DNA of 64,000 bases from Panonychus citri (lineage: Eukaryota > Arthropoda > Arachnida > Trombidiformes > Tetranychidae). Under the pieces are notes generated by a model that had not been told where the DNA came from, did no database searches, and worked only from the letters and a program-made list of their open reading frames with translations. The stretch is from positions 3,906,001-3,970,000 of the forward strand of contig NW_026515543.1 of NCBI RefSeq assembly GCF_014898815.1, written 5' to 3'. Shown here one piece after another: positions 1 through 11,191 of the stretch (the first letter of the stretch is position 1; every line of letters starts with the position of its first letter). Made by a program: the position numbers and the translations under genes.

Positions 1-1
1 G

Positions 2-1815
2 ATGTTGAATTACTTCAATCGTTTACTTAATACTTATTCCTCATCACAAAACAACAAAGTTATCGATCACAATCATACCAATCGAAAGTTGAACGACATC
101 GATTTACTATCAAGTTTATCTCTTCCGAGTAAAGATACTCTGATCGGTTCTCTGAGTGGTGGTCAAAAGCGACGAGTGTCCTTCCTTTGTTCAATTCTAC
201 ACTCACCTAAGTTAATTATTCTCGATGAACCAACAGTTGGTTGTGATCCGGTTGTCATATGTTCCATGTGGAAATTGTTACATTCAATCACTTCGACTGG
301 ACAATCAACGGTTATTATCACGACTCATTACTTGGAAGAAGCTCGAAGAACAGATATAATTGGATTCATGAGAAAAGGTCAATTACTCGAATCAGGATCA
401 CCAGCCCAAGTGCTCAATCGTTTATCAGTTAATTCAATCGAGGCTGCTTTCGCTCTGATGTGCCAACAGTTCAAGAAAAACAAGAAAAATCGTCCATCTA
501 TTCAACACGACGAGTTAAACCTTATCAATGTCGTTAAAAACACTCAACCAAATTTATCGAAACAAATGACCGATCAAAGTCTCGAAAATTATCAACTAAT
601 CAAGCAAATTCATCTCATTTCTCATTTGATTGGTTTCGACAAAGTTTCGTAATACCATTGATTGTTTATCTACAATTAACCTACGCGATGACCCATAGAT
701 TGTGCCTTCGTCAGAATAAAATTAAAGGTCTATTCTTAGGATCAACAATTGTCACCATTTTCCTTATCGGTTTGACTATACTTTGTAATGGTCGTACTCC
801 GATTGTGTCCATTGGAGTGGTCAACAACGAACAGGAAAATAATGGTAGCAAAATTTTTCTGAATAAAATCAATCAACAAATACTTCATCTTGTCTCTTAC
901 AATTCTAGTGAATTGGCTCATCATGATACACTAAATGATAAATTATCTGGTTACCTAACGATTTCTAGTCAATTTACACCGGAATTAATTTCCAAATACA
1001 CTTTTAACGACAATAAACTGATTGCTTCAAAGCCTGCGATGGTTTTTAATGGAGATGCGATCAAATTAGTTGTTTTGAATACGATTACCTTTATCTTGGA
1101 ATCAGCTTTAGATGAATCGTTACCAGAAATCATGAGTTCTTCAGGAATTAATCCAATTCTTGGATCACCTTATGCAATTATCGTCGATCCGATTGCGAAA
1201 ACCGACTCACTCAATGATCTTTACAATTCTCGTAATCACTGGATACCAAAGTTCGTCGTGTTCTGGTCATTTACAGTTACGATTTTCCTTTCAACATTCA
1301 CCTTTTATCGAGATCGAAATGAACCATTTTTTGATCGTAATTTATCATCAGGAGCAACAAAAGGCCAATTTGTTATCGGTCATTTTATTACCTCTTTGGT
1401 CGTACCATTGGTCAACAGTTGGCCAGTTTTACTTATTTCCGTTTACTTTCTTGGTTTACAACAAAAAGGATCACTAATTATCGTTTGGTTAATCTACATC
1501 TCGAACTGTTCAACAGCGATCGTGAGCGCTTTCCTAATTGCATCAGCTCCTATTGACGCTTTCTTTGTTTTCGTCCTCTCTTCTACTTATGTTTTCTGTG
1601 GCCTCGCGTCAACGGGAATTGTTTGGCCTTTCCATGCACTTCCCTACTTCTTCAAGCCCTTCACCAAGTGGATTCCCTTAACGGTGAATTATGATTCCTT
1701 GATTCGAGTGCTGTCACATGGACACCCTTGGAACGACCCGGTGGTTCTGTGGGGATTAGCACACAATCTCGGATACGTCGTAATTATCTTGATGATCGTC
1801 CGATTCATTTTATAA
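2..1815 (+). CDS. ABC transporter, subfamily H-like, C-terminal part, with one frame break
   Basis: The 5' end lies outside the window. The first segment (2-652) has an ABC signature LSGGQKRR, a Walker B with D-loop (LIILDEPTVGCDP) and an H-loop (IITTHYLEEA), so it is the second half of a nucleotide-binding domain. The second segment, open from 538 to the stop at 1813-1815, encodes an ABC-2 type membrane domain: one hydrophobic helix near its start, a large polar loop, then about five membrane segments at the C-terminus. The order NBD then TMD in a half transporter matches arthropod ABCH (and ABCG) proteins. The halves are in different frames. One extra base between 538 and 649, for example in the A-run at 536-540, joins them without a stop. 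I read this as a sequence error or very recent damage. ABCG is the main alternative; the substrate is unknown. Confidence 0.75.
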
Positions 1816-3226
1816 ATTCAATAGTCATGATGCGAAAACAATTAAATCTCAATTTAAATTGTTAATTCACCATTAGCATAGACAACAATTAAATCAAAAT
1901 CCTTGTAATTTCTTATCAATTAATCAAATTTCTCTAAATCAAGTTCACACGATAACAATCAATTTGTTCATCAAGTTAAATGTATATTAACCTTGATGTT
2001 TATTTTTATCATAAAAATTAAAGTAAAATTATTTTCATTGATAATTAATAGACTGAATTAGTTTATTTATTCATTAATTTTTCATTAATTCAACAATTAA
2101 AAAATCGTCTAAATCATTAATTTCTACAAATTCATTCACAATTGAAAAATTATGTAAATAATCAGCGTGATTCGAGTGCAATTTAACTTCAAGATTAATT
2201 ATTGTAATGATTGAACTGAGAAATTTTCGTAAATTTGTGAGTAAGACTTTGATTAATTACGAGATAATAATTAAGAATCAGAATAACTAGTTAATGATTT
2301 TAATGACGGCAATGAGATGAGAAAGTTTGACAGACAGAAAATATAGTAACCTGAATATCTAATCAAGATTAAATTAATCGCGATTTAATTACAACCACCG
2401 GTTCTTAGTTTTTTCAATTCATTTAACTGAACATAAGAAACGGAATCAAATGCAATTTGAACGATTTAATTCAAATTGCTGATTAGAATCGGAAATTAAA
2501 TGAATGAGTTTCATTCGGTTCAGGTGGTTGACCGAAATTTCCACAAAGATCATTATCTTCCATGTAAATTCCCAATTCAAATAATCTAAAAGGACCATGA
2601 GTCCTTGAATCTCCATGACACTGATCTGAACTGTCTCTGAGTACCAGGCCAAATCCCGTCATTGTCCAAAGATTCACATGTTAAATTCAATCTGATGAAA
2701 CTTTTTTAGTTCTCATCCGATTTTGTTCAAAATTATCTTAAATTGATTCTAATAACACAAACAATCAATTCGATCAACAATCAAACCAAGAGAACAATTC
2801 TATCAATCATGGTGGAGGTTTACGAGAAATTCTGTCAACCACCATAGTTGATTTTCCCTCGTTTTTGTTGCATTGGTGATAATCATGTGTCTTCAACGTT
2901 GTTGTTGTTATTGTTTTTGTTTTTGTCTCTTCTTTTGATTTGTTTTTCCTTAATTGTGGTTGATTCAAGTGTTTATTGTTGATTATTGCTCTTTATCAGG
3001 TAAATTTAGCATCTTCGTGACTCTTTTCATGTTTGGTGAAATGAACGAAATTCACCAATTACTTTTACCAGTTTTCTATTGATATGTTTTTCTCTCTTAC
3101 TCTTGTTGATTGTATTTCATTTAGATTGTTGGGATAATAGGAAAACAATTTGGGTCTATTTTTGGTCTAGTCTATGGATGAAAATATCGTGAAGTCAAGA
3201 ATCAAGTGGAAATATTCATCAAACTA
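1816..3226. other. Intergenic DNA between ABCH and DPH1
   Basis: This AT-rich stretch has no convincing coding sequence. It holds the ABCH 3' untranslated region and the DPH1 promoter and leader. Short open frames on the minus strand around 2446-2677 have no recognisable content and start in unlikely contexts. Confidence 0.5.
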
Positions 3227-4504
3227 ATGGATCACGAATCTATTGTTGTTACTGCTAAGCCAGTTGGGGAAAGGAAGATTATCTCTCGGAAAAATGGATC
3301 ATCTTGTTCATCTTCTGTTCCAGATGAAATTGTTAATGATCCAGCGTTGAATTATCAAATTAAAGCGAATTTACCTGATAATTACAACTTTGACATTCCG
3401 CGAATTATTTGGAAAATCCGAGAATCAGGATCAACTCGTGTTGCCCTTCAATTTCCTGAAGGACTTTTCATCTTTTCCACGGCGATTTCAACAATTATTG
3501 AGCAATTTACTGAATCAACGGTCTTCATTATCGGTGATGTTACATATGGAGCTTGTTGTATTGAAGATTATCTCTCATCTTTGGCGAATTGCTCTCTTTT
3601 AATTCACTTTGGTCACTCATGTTTAATTCCTTTTAATAACATTGTCGCTGGAATCAAAGTGCTATACGTTGTTGTAGAGATACAGTTTGATTACTGGAAC
3701 TTTGTCGAGATGATAAAACTTAATTTCGATGATCAAAAGAGCCAAAAGATTGCGATATTTGGAACGATTCAGTTCATCGACACTGTGCAAAAAGCTGTTG
3801 ACGAATTGAATCACCAAGAAGGCTACAATTTGGTCGTTCCCCAAATAAGGCCACTATCTCGAGGGGAGATTCTCGGTTGTACTGCTCCGAATCTCGATCG
3901 CGACATATCATTAGTAATATTTGTTGCCGATGGAAGATTTCATTTGGAAGCGGTTATGATTGCTAATCCATGGATAGAAAAGTACTACAAATACAATCCA
4001 TATGATAAATCATTGACAATCGAGAATTATGATTACATTGAAATGATTGACCAACGGAGAAAGAGCATAACTAAAGCAATCGAAGTTGCTAAACGAGGTG
4101 GTACATTCGGCTTCATCCTCGGAACCTTAGGAAGACAGGGAAGTCCAAAAGTTATGGAAAATATGATCAATAGATTAAAGAAAATTGCTCCGAATTGTAA
4201 TCATGTTAATCTACTTATACCCGAAATTAAACCAACTCTATTGAAGGAACTTGGGACTTCGGTTGACATTTGGGTGCAAACATCATGTCCAAGGCTGAGC
4301 ATCGACTGGGGAGATGAATTTAAAGAGAGACCGCTGTTGAATCCTTACGAATTTAATTTAACTATGGATTCGATTATTAAAAATCAATTGGATGTTCTGA
4401 GAGAAGAGGAAAAAAGTGGCTACCCTATGGACTTTTACGCTTCCGCTTCTCTTGGAAATTGGACTCCGATCCATCGGTGTAATAAAACTTGTTCTTGTAA
4501 ATAA
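3227..4504 (+). CDS. DPH1: Diphthamide biosynthesis protein 1 (DPH1), single exon
   Basis: A 425-residue protein, intact and intronless. DPH1 pairs with DPH2 as a non-classical radical-SAM enzyme. It transfers the 3-amino-3-carboxypropyl group of SAM to a histidine of elongation factor 2, the first step of diphthamide synthesis. The three cysteine-bearing motifs that hold the 4Fe-4S cluster are visible: DVTYGACC, EILGCTAP and TSCPRLSIDW. Other family blocks are ALQFPEGL, HFGHSCLIP, DGRFHLE, LGTLGRQGSP and PMDFYA. These match DPH1 rather than DPH2. I chose the ATG at 3227; the same frame opens slightly upstream without an ATG. The protein ends in a Cys-rich tail (CNKTCSCK), as DPH1 proteins often do. 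A likely poly(A) signal lies at 4650. Confidence 0.95.
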   Translation: MDHESIVVTAKPVGERKIISRKNGSSCSSSVPDEIVNDPALNYQIKANLPDNYNFDIPRIIWKIRESGSTRVALQFPEGLFIFSTAISTIIEQFTESTVFIIGDVTYGACCIEDYLSSLANCSLLIHFGHSCLIPFNNIVAGIKVLYVVVEIQFDYWNFVEMIKLNFDDQKSQKIAIFGTIQFIDTVQKAVDELNHQEGYNLVVPQIRPLSRGEILGCTAPNLDRDISLVIFVADGRFHLEAVMIANPWIEKYYKYNPYDKSLTIENYDYIEMIDQRRKSITKAIEVAKRGGTFGFILGTLGRQGSPKVMENMINRLKKIAPNCNHVNLLIPEIKPTLLKELGTSVDIWVQTSCPRLSIDWGDEFKERPLLNPYEFNLTMDSIIKNQLDVLREEEKSGYPMDFYASASLGNWTPIHRCNKTCSCK

Positions 4505-4859
4505 TTTTGATAATTTAATTCATATTTTCATTGAAATGATTAAAAGACTAATAAAATCACCAAATTTCCGAAAGTTTAATTTAGCTTCTTTCCGTAAATT
4601 GGCCATTCTGTTGACATTCAACTGTCTCTTATCACCATCTTACTCTTTCAATAAATTTTAACGATATTTTTACTTTTTAATGATAAATAAATTTCTATTT
4701 AATTACAATTATAACTAAACAATTGAATTTATCCTAATTGAGAATTAGCCCTCGAGAATAAATTAATCGGCCAAAGTAAATCCCTCAAAATGCCCAAAAG
4801 GTAAAAGGCTAATCGATTGAACGAATATCGAGTTGGCAGATAAACTATTTAGTTTTCGG

Positions 4860-4895
4860 TATAAAATAAAACAGAAAAATGGCCAATGGTCAGTC
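4860..4895 (+). promoter_or_regulatory. TATA box and initiator for the secreted protein gene
   Basis: A TATAAAATA box starts at 4860 and a TCAGTC arthropod-type initiator lies at 4890-4895. The TATA start is 32 bases from the initiator A at 4892, the spacing expected for RNA polymerase II. The ATG at 4982 leaves a leader of about 90 bases. Confidence 0.75.
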
Positions 4896-4981
4896 TAGTT
4901 TTCTCCTTCATCTTGTCAACTACTGATTCTTTCGTTTCTAATTAGTTCTTAGTCTTCACCGAATTCGTTCAATTGTGAACC

Positions 4982-5596
4982 ATGAAAATGAATTTCTCCT
5001 TCCTCTTGATTTTCTCAATCATCTTTACCATTTTCACTTCAGTGTCTTCAGCAAATGATCTTGAAGATCATTTTGACGACGATGAATTTGATTCTCGCAA
5101 CAGTGACATCGATTTCCATCCCTATGCTAATCCGATCTACAAGCCCACCAAAAAGGTCGCAGTTAAGCCCACCGTCTACAAGAAAACCACCACTACAACG
5201 ACTCCATTGCCTCCTTCATATGCATCGACTGTTTTACCTCCTCGACCAATCGGTTATCCAAGTGCAGCGAAACCAACGAAGAAAGTGAAACCTTGTCGAC
5301 TGGCGAAACTCTTAAAGAAACTCGGACTGAAGAGAAAATTGAAGAACAAAAAAGTCGAAATCATGAATAAAATCAAGAAATTGAAGCAAATGAAAAAAGA
5401 GAAAAAAGAGAAAATGATGAAGAAAGTGAAGAAAATCAAGAAGACGAAGGAACCAGAACATCAAGTTTACTCGAAAAATCCCTCGAATTTGGTGTACGAA
5501 TCGAACTACAAGGAAAAGGTCAAAGATTATGGTTACAATTCGAACGCAGTTAAACAAAGATCCATCGATCCAGAAGAAAATGAATCGGAAAATTAA
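4982..5596 (+). CDS. Secreted, charge-segregated Lys-rich protein of unknown function
   Basis: A 204-residue protein in one exon. Residues 1-24 form a clear signal peptide with a long hydrophobic core ending in SVSSA. The mature part has three zones: an acidic stretch (about 25-45, Asp/Glu rich), a Thr/Pro/Lys linker with a six-Thr run (about 50-95), and a strongly basic helix-like zone (about 105-155) with dozens of lysines and very few acidic residues. The C-terminal 45 residues are Tyr/Asn/Lys rich and mixed in charge. There is one Cys after the signal peptide, so no disulfide framework. I do not recognise a family. It could be a salivary, cuticle-associated or silk-associated protein, or a precursor processed between the acidic and basic zones; none of these is shown. 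The strong core promoter upstream supports a real, expressed gene. Confidence 0.8.
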   Translation: MKMNFSFLLIFSIIFTIFTSVSSANDLEDHFDDDEFDSRNSDIDFHPYANPIYKPTKKVAVKPTVYKKTTTTTTPLPPSYASTVLPPRPIGYPSAAKPTKKVKPCRLAKLLKKLGLKRKLKNKKVEIMNKIKKLKQMKKEKKEKMMKKVKKIKKTKEPEHQVYSKNPSNLVYESNYKEKVKDYGYNSNAVKQRSIDPEENESEN

Positions 5597-5904
5597 TTCT
5601 AATCATTTGGTTTCTAGTCCGATTCTCATCTTCATCTCATTAAAGTTAAATAAACTTTTCCAAAGTCCAAATTACTATTCAAATTATCATTTTTTCTAAA
5701 TATTATCAATAAAATAATAATTCATCTCAAAATAATTCTTTTGATTTTTTTATTCACGATTTTTTTTGATGAATTAATGTTCTAATTCAGATATTTAATA
5801 TCTAATTAACTTTTAGATCAAACAATTAACAAGAATTGATTGAGATTTATAGTGCGCATGCGAAAGAAAAACCGAGAAGAACCTGGTAAATGAATGAATG
5901 TTAT

Positions 5905-5978
5905 GGAAACTTCTAGATTTTTGTAGTAAAAGTGAAGTTTGAGTATAAAAAGAGATGGAGACACAATTGGAGATCAGT
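5905..5978 (+). promoter_or_regulatory. Heat-shock element, TATA box and initiator of the sHSP gene
   Basis: GAA-AC-TTC-TA-GA at 5906-5917 gives three alternating HSF pentamers, the last one imperfect. It is followed by TATAAAA at 5944-5950 and TCAGT at 5974-5978. TATA start to initiator A is 32 bases, the same spacing as the gene upstream. This supports heat-inducible transcription by HSF. Confidence 0.8.
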
Positions 5979-6140
5979 AGAAGAATCAAAACAAAAGTCA
6001 AACTTCAAACTCTCTCAACTCTCTCAACTCTTTAAACTCTCTCAATTCTTTCAATTCCTTAAACTCTTTTTTATGATAATTAATCAAATTTTCTTTTTCT
6101 TTGTGAATTTAATTTTCTTCTAATTTGTGAATTGATCAAA

Positions 6141-6707
6141 ATGTCTCTTGTTCCTCGACTTGTTGAATCGATGCTTCGAGATCCTCTCGATGATTTCGTC
6201 CCTTTCATCGCTTATCGAGAACCAATTGTTGATTATCCTCGAAGATCATGGAACCAAATGAATCGAGCTCTTCGTCAACTCAATCAACTATCAGACAATT
6301 TCAATCAACAAATGGGACAAATTGTCGATTCAAAGGACAATTTCCAAGTGAATGTCGATTGTGGTCACTATAAACCAGAAGAAATCAACGTGAAATTGGT
6401 CGACAATAGTTTGGTGGTTGAAGCGAAACACGAAGAAAGATCAGATGAAACTGGCTTCATTTCGAGACAATTTAAGCGACGATATGTTCTTCCTGAGAAT
6501 ATCGAATTGGAGAAATTGGAATCGAAATTAAGTGTCGATGGAGTTCTATCAATCAAAGCTCCAAAGAAGGTGGTCAATGCTGTTGCTGGAGAGAAAAATA
6601 TTCCAATTTCTCTTACTAATCAAGTCTATCAACCAATTGAAGGAAAAGACAACAATCAACAAAAACAACAATCAAACTCTCAAACTGAGAAAATGGAAAC
6701 CAAATAA
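6141..6707 (+). CDS. Small heat-shock protein (alpha-crystallin/Hsp20 family)
   Basis: A 188-residue protein in one exon, starting at the ATG at 6141 (MSLVPRLVES). An alpha-crystallin domain spans about residues 62-145. It includes the strand block DNFQVNVDCGHYKPEEI, the loop with RQFKRRYVLPENIE, and the closing DGVLSIKAPKK. After it come an IPI-type motif (KNIPISL) typical of metazoan sHSPs and a Gln/Asn-rich tail. It acts as an ATP-independent holdase chaperone in the cytosol. The leader (about 5976-6140) is a low-complexity series of CTCTCAA/CTTTCAA units. The heat-shock element upstream indicates regulation by HSF. Confidence 0.95.
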   Translation: MSLVPRLVESMLRDPLDDFVPFIAYREPIVDYPRRSWNQMNRALRQLNQLSDNFNQQMGQIVDSKDNFQVNVDCGHYKPEEINVKLVDNSLVVEAKHEERSDETGFISRQFKRRYVLPENIELEKLESKLSVDGVLSIKAPKKVVNAVAGEKNIPISLTNQVYQPIEGKDNNQQKQQSNSQTEKMETK

Positions 6708-7596
6708 ATTGTTTCAATCAAATCTGATTCCAAATTGTTATAATGATCTCAAACCACCGAAGCTTTAAATTCTAGTATTGTATTAAATTGATAAAATCAA
6801 ATTTTTCATTTTTTCTGAAATGTTATCAATCTGAATAAATTTCAATTCCAAAACTAATCATCTCCTTTTTCAAATTCATTTCGGTTCTTAAACTCTTCTT
6901 AAAAGTGAAAAAAAAGTTTCGATTTAATTATGAACATAATTGTAACTTCCACCAAAAGTGTTGATTACAGAATTTTAAACATCAATGAGGGACAAAAGTG
7001 AAATAGGAAATAGAATTTAGGTAAATGCTTAGTTAATTGAACTTTATTGCAAAAGGATAATGAAAATAAAGATAAGGTTAAACTGTCGAGTTAAAGAGAA
7101 ACAGATTGGGAGTGAAAAGGAATAAAATATTAAAAGAGACAGTTGAGTCAACGTCCATTCGAGTTACAAAAAAAAAGAAGAGAACATGTGAGGTAATTAG
7201 AGGTCACTTTCGATTTACATGATTCGATAAGGTTTGCAAAAGCTCAAAAACACTATTACTTGTTCACACAAATTGTAAGCTTGTAGTTATTTTTGTTTTC
7301 CATTTGTTCGGTGGTGATGATTGAAAAAATGGCTTCAGGAAGAAAGGGAATGATTTTTTGATGAAATTTGAATTGGTTTGTTTCACGGTCATGCTAATTG
7401 TTGAAGATGATTGTACATGGATGAGATGAGGTTCAATCTGAGGGAGATGATCTGTGACGGTGAATACTGACTTTGGACGAGCAACATCAGAGAAACAATT
7501 TTGTCACAAATTATGGAAGAAAATTCGATCATAATTTACACCAATATTAATTCGCAACCTTTTTCTCGTGCAAATGGCAAGAAAATGATTCAATGT
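6708..7596. other. Convergent 3' region between sHSP and the next gene
   Basis: This AT-rich stretch contains the 3' ends of the sHSP gene (+) and the unknown acidic protein gene (-). No further coding sequence is supported. Confidence 0.5.
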
Positions 7597-9845
7597 TTAT
7601 CTGCATATTTTTCTCCTTCTAGCAAAGTTTTTTCCTGCTTTTTGCGCTTTGGCTTTTTGTTTATTGTTGTGTAACACGTCAGCGAGTGTTGACTCTTTCG
7701 GGGTATCGACGGCTATTGATGGAACGGGAGATAGATTGATGAAAGGCTCTGTTCCGATATATAATTTTTCATTTTCGAAATCTTCAAAAATACAACGAAA
7801 AGGTCCATTCATGTACTCCTCTACAATCCTTTCAAGTTCTTCCTCATCTGCATTTGGCAGTTTTTTCAACACTTCGGGTTCACTTTGTTGTTGTTTATCT
7901 TCATCATCTACCATTTGTATTAATGTGGTGACATTTGTATCACCAGAATCAGCTTTAAGTTTCTTTGATTGAGGTTTTTTCACTGGTTGAGATCTTAAAT
8001 TAGTTTTCCTTCCAGGTCGACGATCAGTAAGTTCGTCGTCAACATTATCACCATTATTATCGACAGTTATATCGCTTTCAGCTATCGTATGGTCAGAATC
8101 ATCGGAATCTGCATCAACTTTTCTTTTCAATGATTTGGAAACTCTTAATTTAGTTTCTTTTTTGACCTCATCGACATCAGTCTCTGAATCACTGGGAGTT
8201 TTGGTACTTTTCTCTGTGACTGGATTTTTCTTAACTCGCTTTGTTACCCCAGAAATGGCTCCATTTTTAGAGCCCATGGATTCATCATCACTTGAATTAA
8301 CGACTCGTTTATTTTTCTTTTTACCTGTCTTGTCTTTCTTTACACTTGAAACGTCCTCTTCTGATTGTACATCCGACTTTTTTTTATTCTCTTTATCTGC
8401 TTGCTTACTTTCATCACTATCGTTATCTGTATTATCATCTTCACCCATATTTGAGTCAACTGTGTCATCGTCATCTAAGAAGGCACTTGTGGTGATTGGT
8501 TTGACTCTGCCAGGACCCAGAGTTTTAGCTGGTTTTGAACTAGAATCAGGTTTCTTACTTGAATCATTGACAATTTTATCTTGAGAGCTTTTTCCCTCTG
8601 ACTCTTGATTGGATTTTTCGTTTTCTCGAGTTTTCTTGGATTTATCCTCAGTTGTAACATTACCATCAGATTTACTTTCATCGTCGGTTCGAGTTTTTTT
8701 TGATGTTGCCTCAGACTCTTTCTGAGAGGAAGAGTTGTTACGCTTTCCAGTAGCATTACTAATAGACTCTGAGCATTGAGATGTAGAATCTTCCTCACGT
8801 GTGCCATTGGTACCAAGATCATCTAACTGATATTTGAGAGTGTCCTCCTTGGAGATAAATTGGTAAACTTGTTTGAAAAATGATCTGGGTTGTTTTTCTG
8901 AGACTAATGTCTCATGAACATTAATATCGGTCAATCCTTTCCAACCAAAACCAGGAAAATGATGGCACATCCACTTACAGAGACCCGTAGGTTGTTTAAG
9001 TTTAAGAGCTGTTTCCAGAACTCTATCGGCTTCAGTCTTTAATCCAGCTCTTTTACACTGAGAAAAGAAAACATGAAGCACCCAGATCATTCTGATATAT
9101 TGTTCGTGTTCGTATCTGTTTGTCTTGGTGGCATCAATACATTGACGGGCGAGTAATTTCAAAATTTCAATTCTATTGAGGGTATGAGAAGTGACCACAA
9201 CACCCCAAATGTTAGTTTTTTCATCATCACCTAATAGGAGAAAAATCTCCTTCAACACTTTGTCAAAGTAAACCTCTTTGTTGGGTTGCTCATCAATCAG
9301 CATCATTTTAAAGTCAAGGTAAATGCTAAGGAACCCCCATAATGTTTTTTTGTATAAATTACTCATAGCGAGTTGCAGCTCGATGGGGAAAAGACGTAAT
9401 ACAACAAGTATATGCCGACATTCATAGCTTAATTTTTCTGCTCTTTTAATGTCATTTAGGCCAGTTGATTTATAAGCTTCATCCATTTTACTAAATAAGA
9501 AGAGAAGAAAAGATGAAAATATTCAAATTACAAACAGAACATGAATGATAGTTATAATTAATAAGGATAATTGAGTGTTCAACCAGATAGACATTAGAAA
9601 AATAAAAACCGGTAATCAAATGGTAACCATGGTACTGTGATAAAAGGGTCAGAACGTAATCAACCAAGTAAAAATTGAATTAACTGCTTTCTGATTTACT
9701 AAGTCAAACAGTTTCAAATGAAAACAATTTAGATTAATAAAGTAACTCACCAGAAAACTTCTCTTATTTTTATTTCAAAACCCTCTTGAGGAGATTCAAG
9801 TGAATCGATTACAGAATCACAAAGCTCTTTCAAGTATAAAGGCAT
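7597..9845 (-). CDS. Unrecognised protein with acidic Ser/Lys-rich C-terminal half, two exons
   Basis: Exon 1 is 9845-9751 and exon 2 is 9490-7597, joined over a 260-base GT-AG intron (donor GTGAGT, acceptor after a pyrimidine tract). The join is in frame and gives 662 residues starting MPLYLKEL. Exon 1 adds 33 residues that a single-exon reading would miss. Residues 1 to about 250 are mostly helical, with Cys and Trp scattered through blocks such as IRMIWVLHVFFSQCKRAG and MCHHFPGFGWKG. About 250-560 is low complexity: Ser, Asp, Glu and Lys, with many KKxK and SDxE motifs that look like nuclear localisation and CK2 sites. The last 70 residues regain order (EEYMNGPFRCIFEDFENEK) and end in a basic RRRK cluster. 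The layout suggests a nuclear chromatin or RNA factor, but I do not recognise the family. Confidence 0.8.
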
Positions 9846-11191
9846 TTTGAAAGAAAGAAACAGTGAACAGGGTGACAGGCGATTAAGGTAATAATCAAAT
9901 GATAACTAGTGAATCCAATTAACAGGTTAATAGAGATGAATACAAAACATGGGATAAAGTTTAAGAATTAATTTAAATTAAATTAAACATTAATTCCAAA
10001 TCATAGAAAGAGAGAGAGAGAGAAAGGAAAAAAAAACAAAATTCAAATCCGATAACATGTGAAACAGTTACAAGTTAATCGACTTCGGTAACATTTGGAT
10101 CCATAGAAAAAGAAAAAAAAATTCTACCCGATAAATGAATTGGGAGAAACACACAAAGAGAAATTACGAAAACCAAACAACAAACCGTCCAAACACAATT
10201 ATAATTGAATACAAATGATTCTTATAAACTAAACACTCCAATCAATTAATTAAGTAATCAAATAATTTACTAATTTATAATTAATCAAAAAAAGAGAAAA
10301 TCAATTAAATGTTAACCGAGAAGTTGAGAGATCTGATAAAAAAAAAGTCCATCAGAGTATCTTGATCCTCACTAGTTAATTCTGGTTAAGAGAAATGTAA
10401 GAGGAATTCGAAAGTAGCTCCATCTGTGGGTGGGAAAAGCTACTCCATTTGAGAAAATGGAGCCAATTGAATTGACCGCCGAAAGAGAAAATCGTTAATC
10501 AAAAAAAGCGCCAAAAGTCAAAGTTTCTCACAAATGGAATGACTCATAACCCCTTGGATCCCCTTTTCTAAATTACTTTTCATTGGTTAGTTGAAGTTCT
10601 TCTCTGATTGGTTGAACATTCTAAGCAACTAAAGGATTTTTTTTCTTCCTCTTTCTTTTTTCTCTTTCTTCCCTTTCTTTTCCCTCTTTTCTCGTTGCCG
10701 ATCCTCTTTCTCTTTTTCTCTTTTTTCATCTCCCTCTTTCTCTCTCACGATTTATCTTCCAATTTTTGTTCTCTCTCTTTCTCTCTGTCTATTTGTTAAC
10801 TCACTTCTTTTTTTCCCTCTTCCTCTTTCGTCCTCTGTCTTCGTCTCTTTCTCTCTTTCTTTCATCTCTCACTCTTTTCACATAATAATATATAAACTTG
10901 ATACCATCTTGCTTTCAACCACACCCTACATGTCATCCATTTAATAAGTTACTGAGTTGAACAAAGTATTCATCCCAACGTCTTTTTTTCGTTTTTTGCT
11001 TTCCGTTTGTTCATCATCACTTTAACATTTACTTTCTGTCGTTATCTTTCTCTCTTTCTCTCTTTGTTTTTTATTAATTCTTTTTTCTCTCTTGTCTGTC
11101 ATATTAAATCAGTTGAATTTTTTTTCATTCATCTTTCTAAATTTCGTTGACATTGTTATATTTCTTTGTTCATCTAATCAACTAAAAAAAA
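9846..11191. promoter_or_regulatory. Divergent promoter region, unknown gene (-) and alpha-tubulin (+)
   Basis: The region separates two head-to-head genes. From about 10630 to 11120 the plus strand is heavily pyrimidine-rich (CTTT/TCTC runs), as expected for the tubulin promoter and leader. A TATATAAA sequence at about 10889-10896 could place the tubulin start near 10915-10920; this is tentative. Purine-rich microsatellite DNA lies near 10009-10040. No coding sequence seen. Confidence 0.45.

Noticed and set aside
2812..2855. Short inverted repeat ATGGTGG/CCACCAT
   Set aside because: Only seven bases pair perfectly, with no other signal; likely chance.
8135..8584. Long plus-strand frame of 149 codons
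   Set aside because: It is the antisense of the Ser/Asp/Lys-rich part of the acidic protein; the sense frame is longer and spliced in frame.
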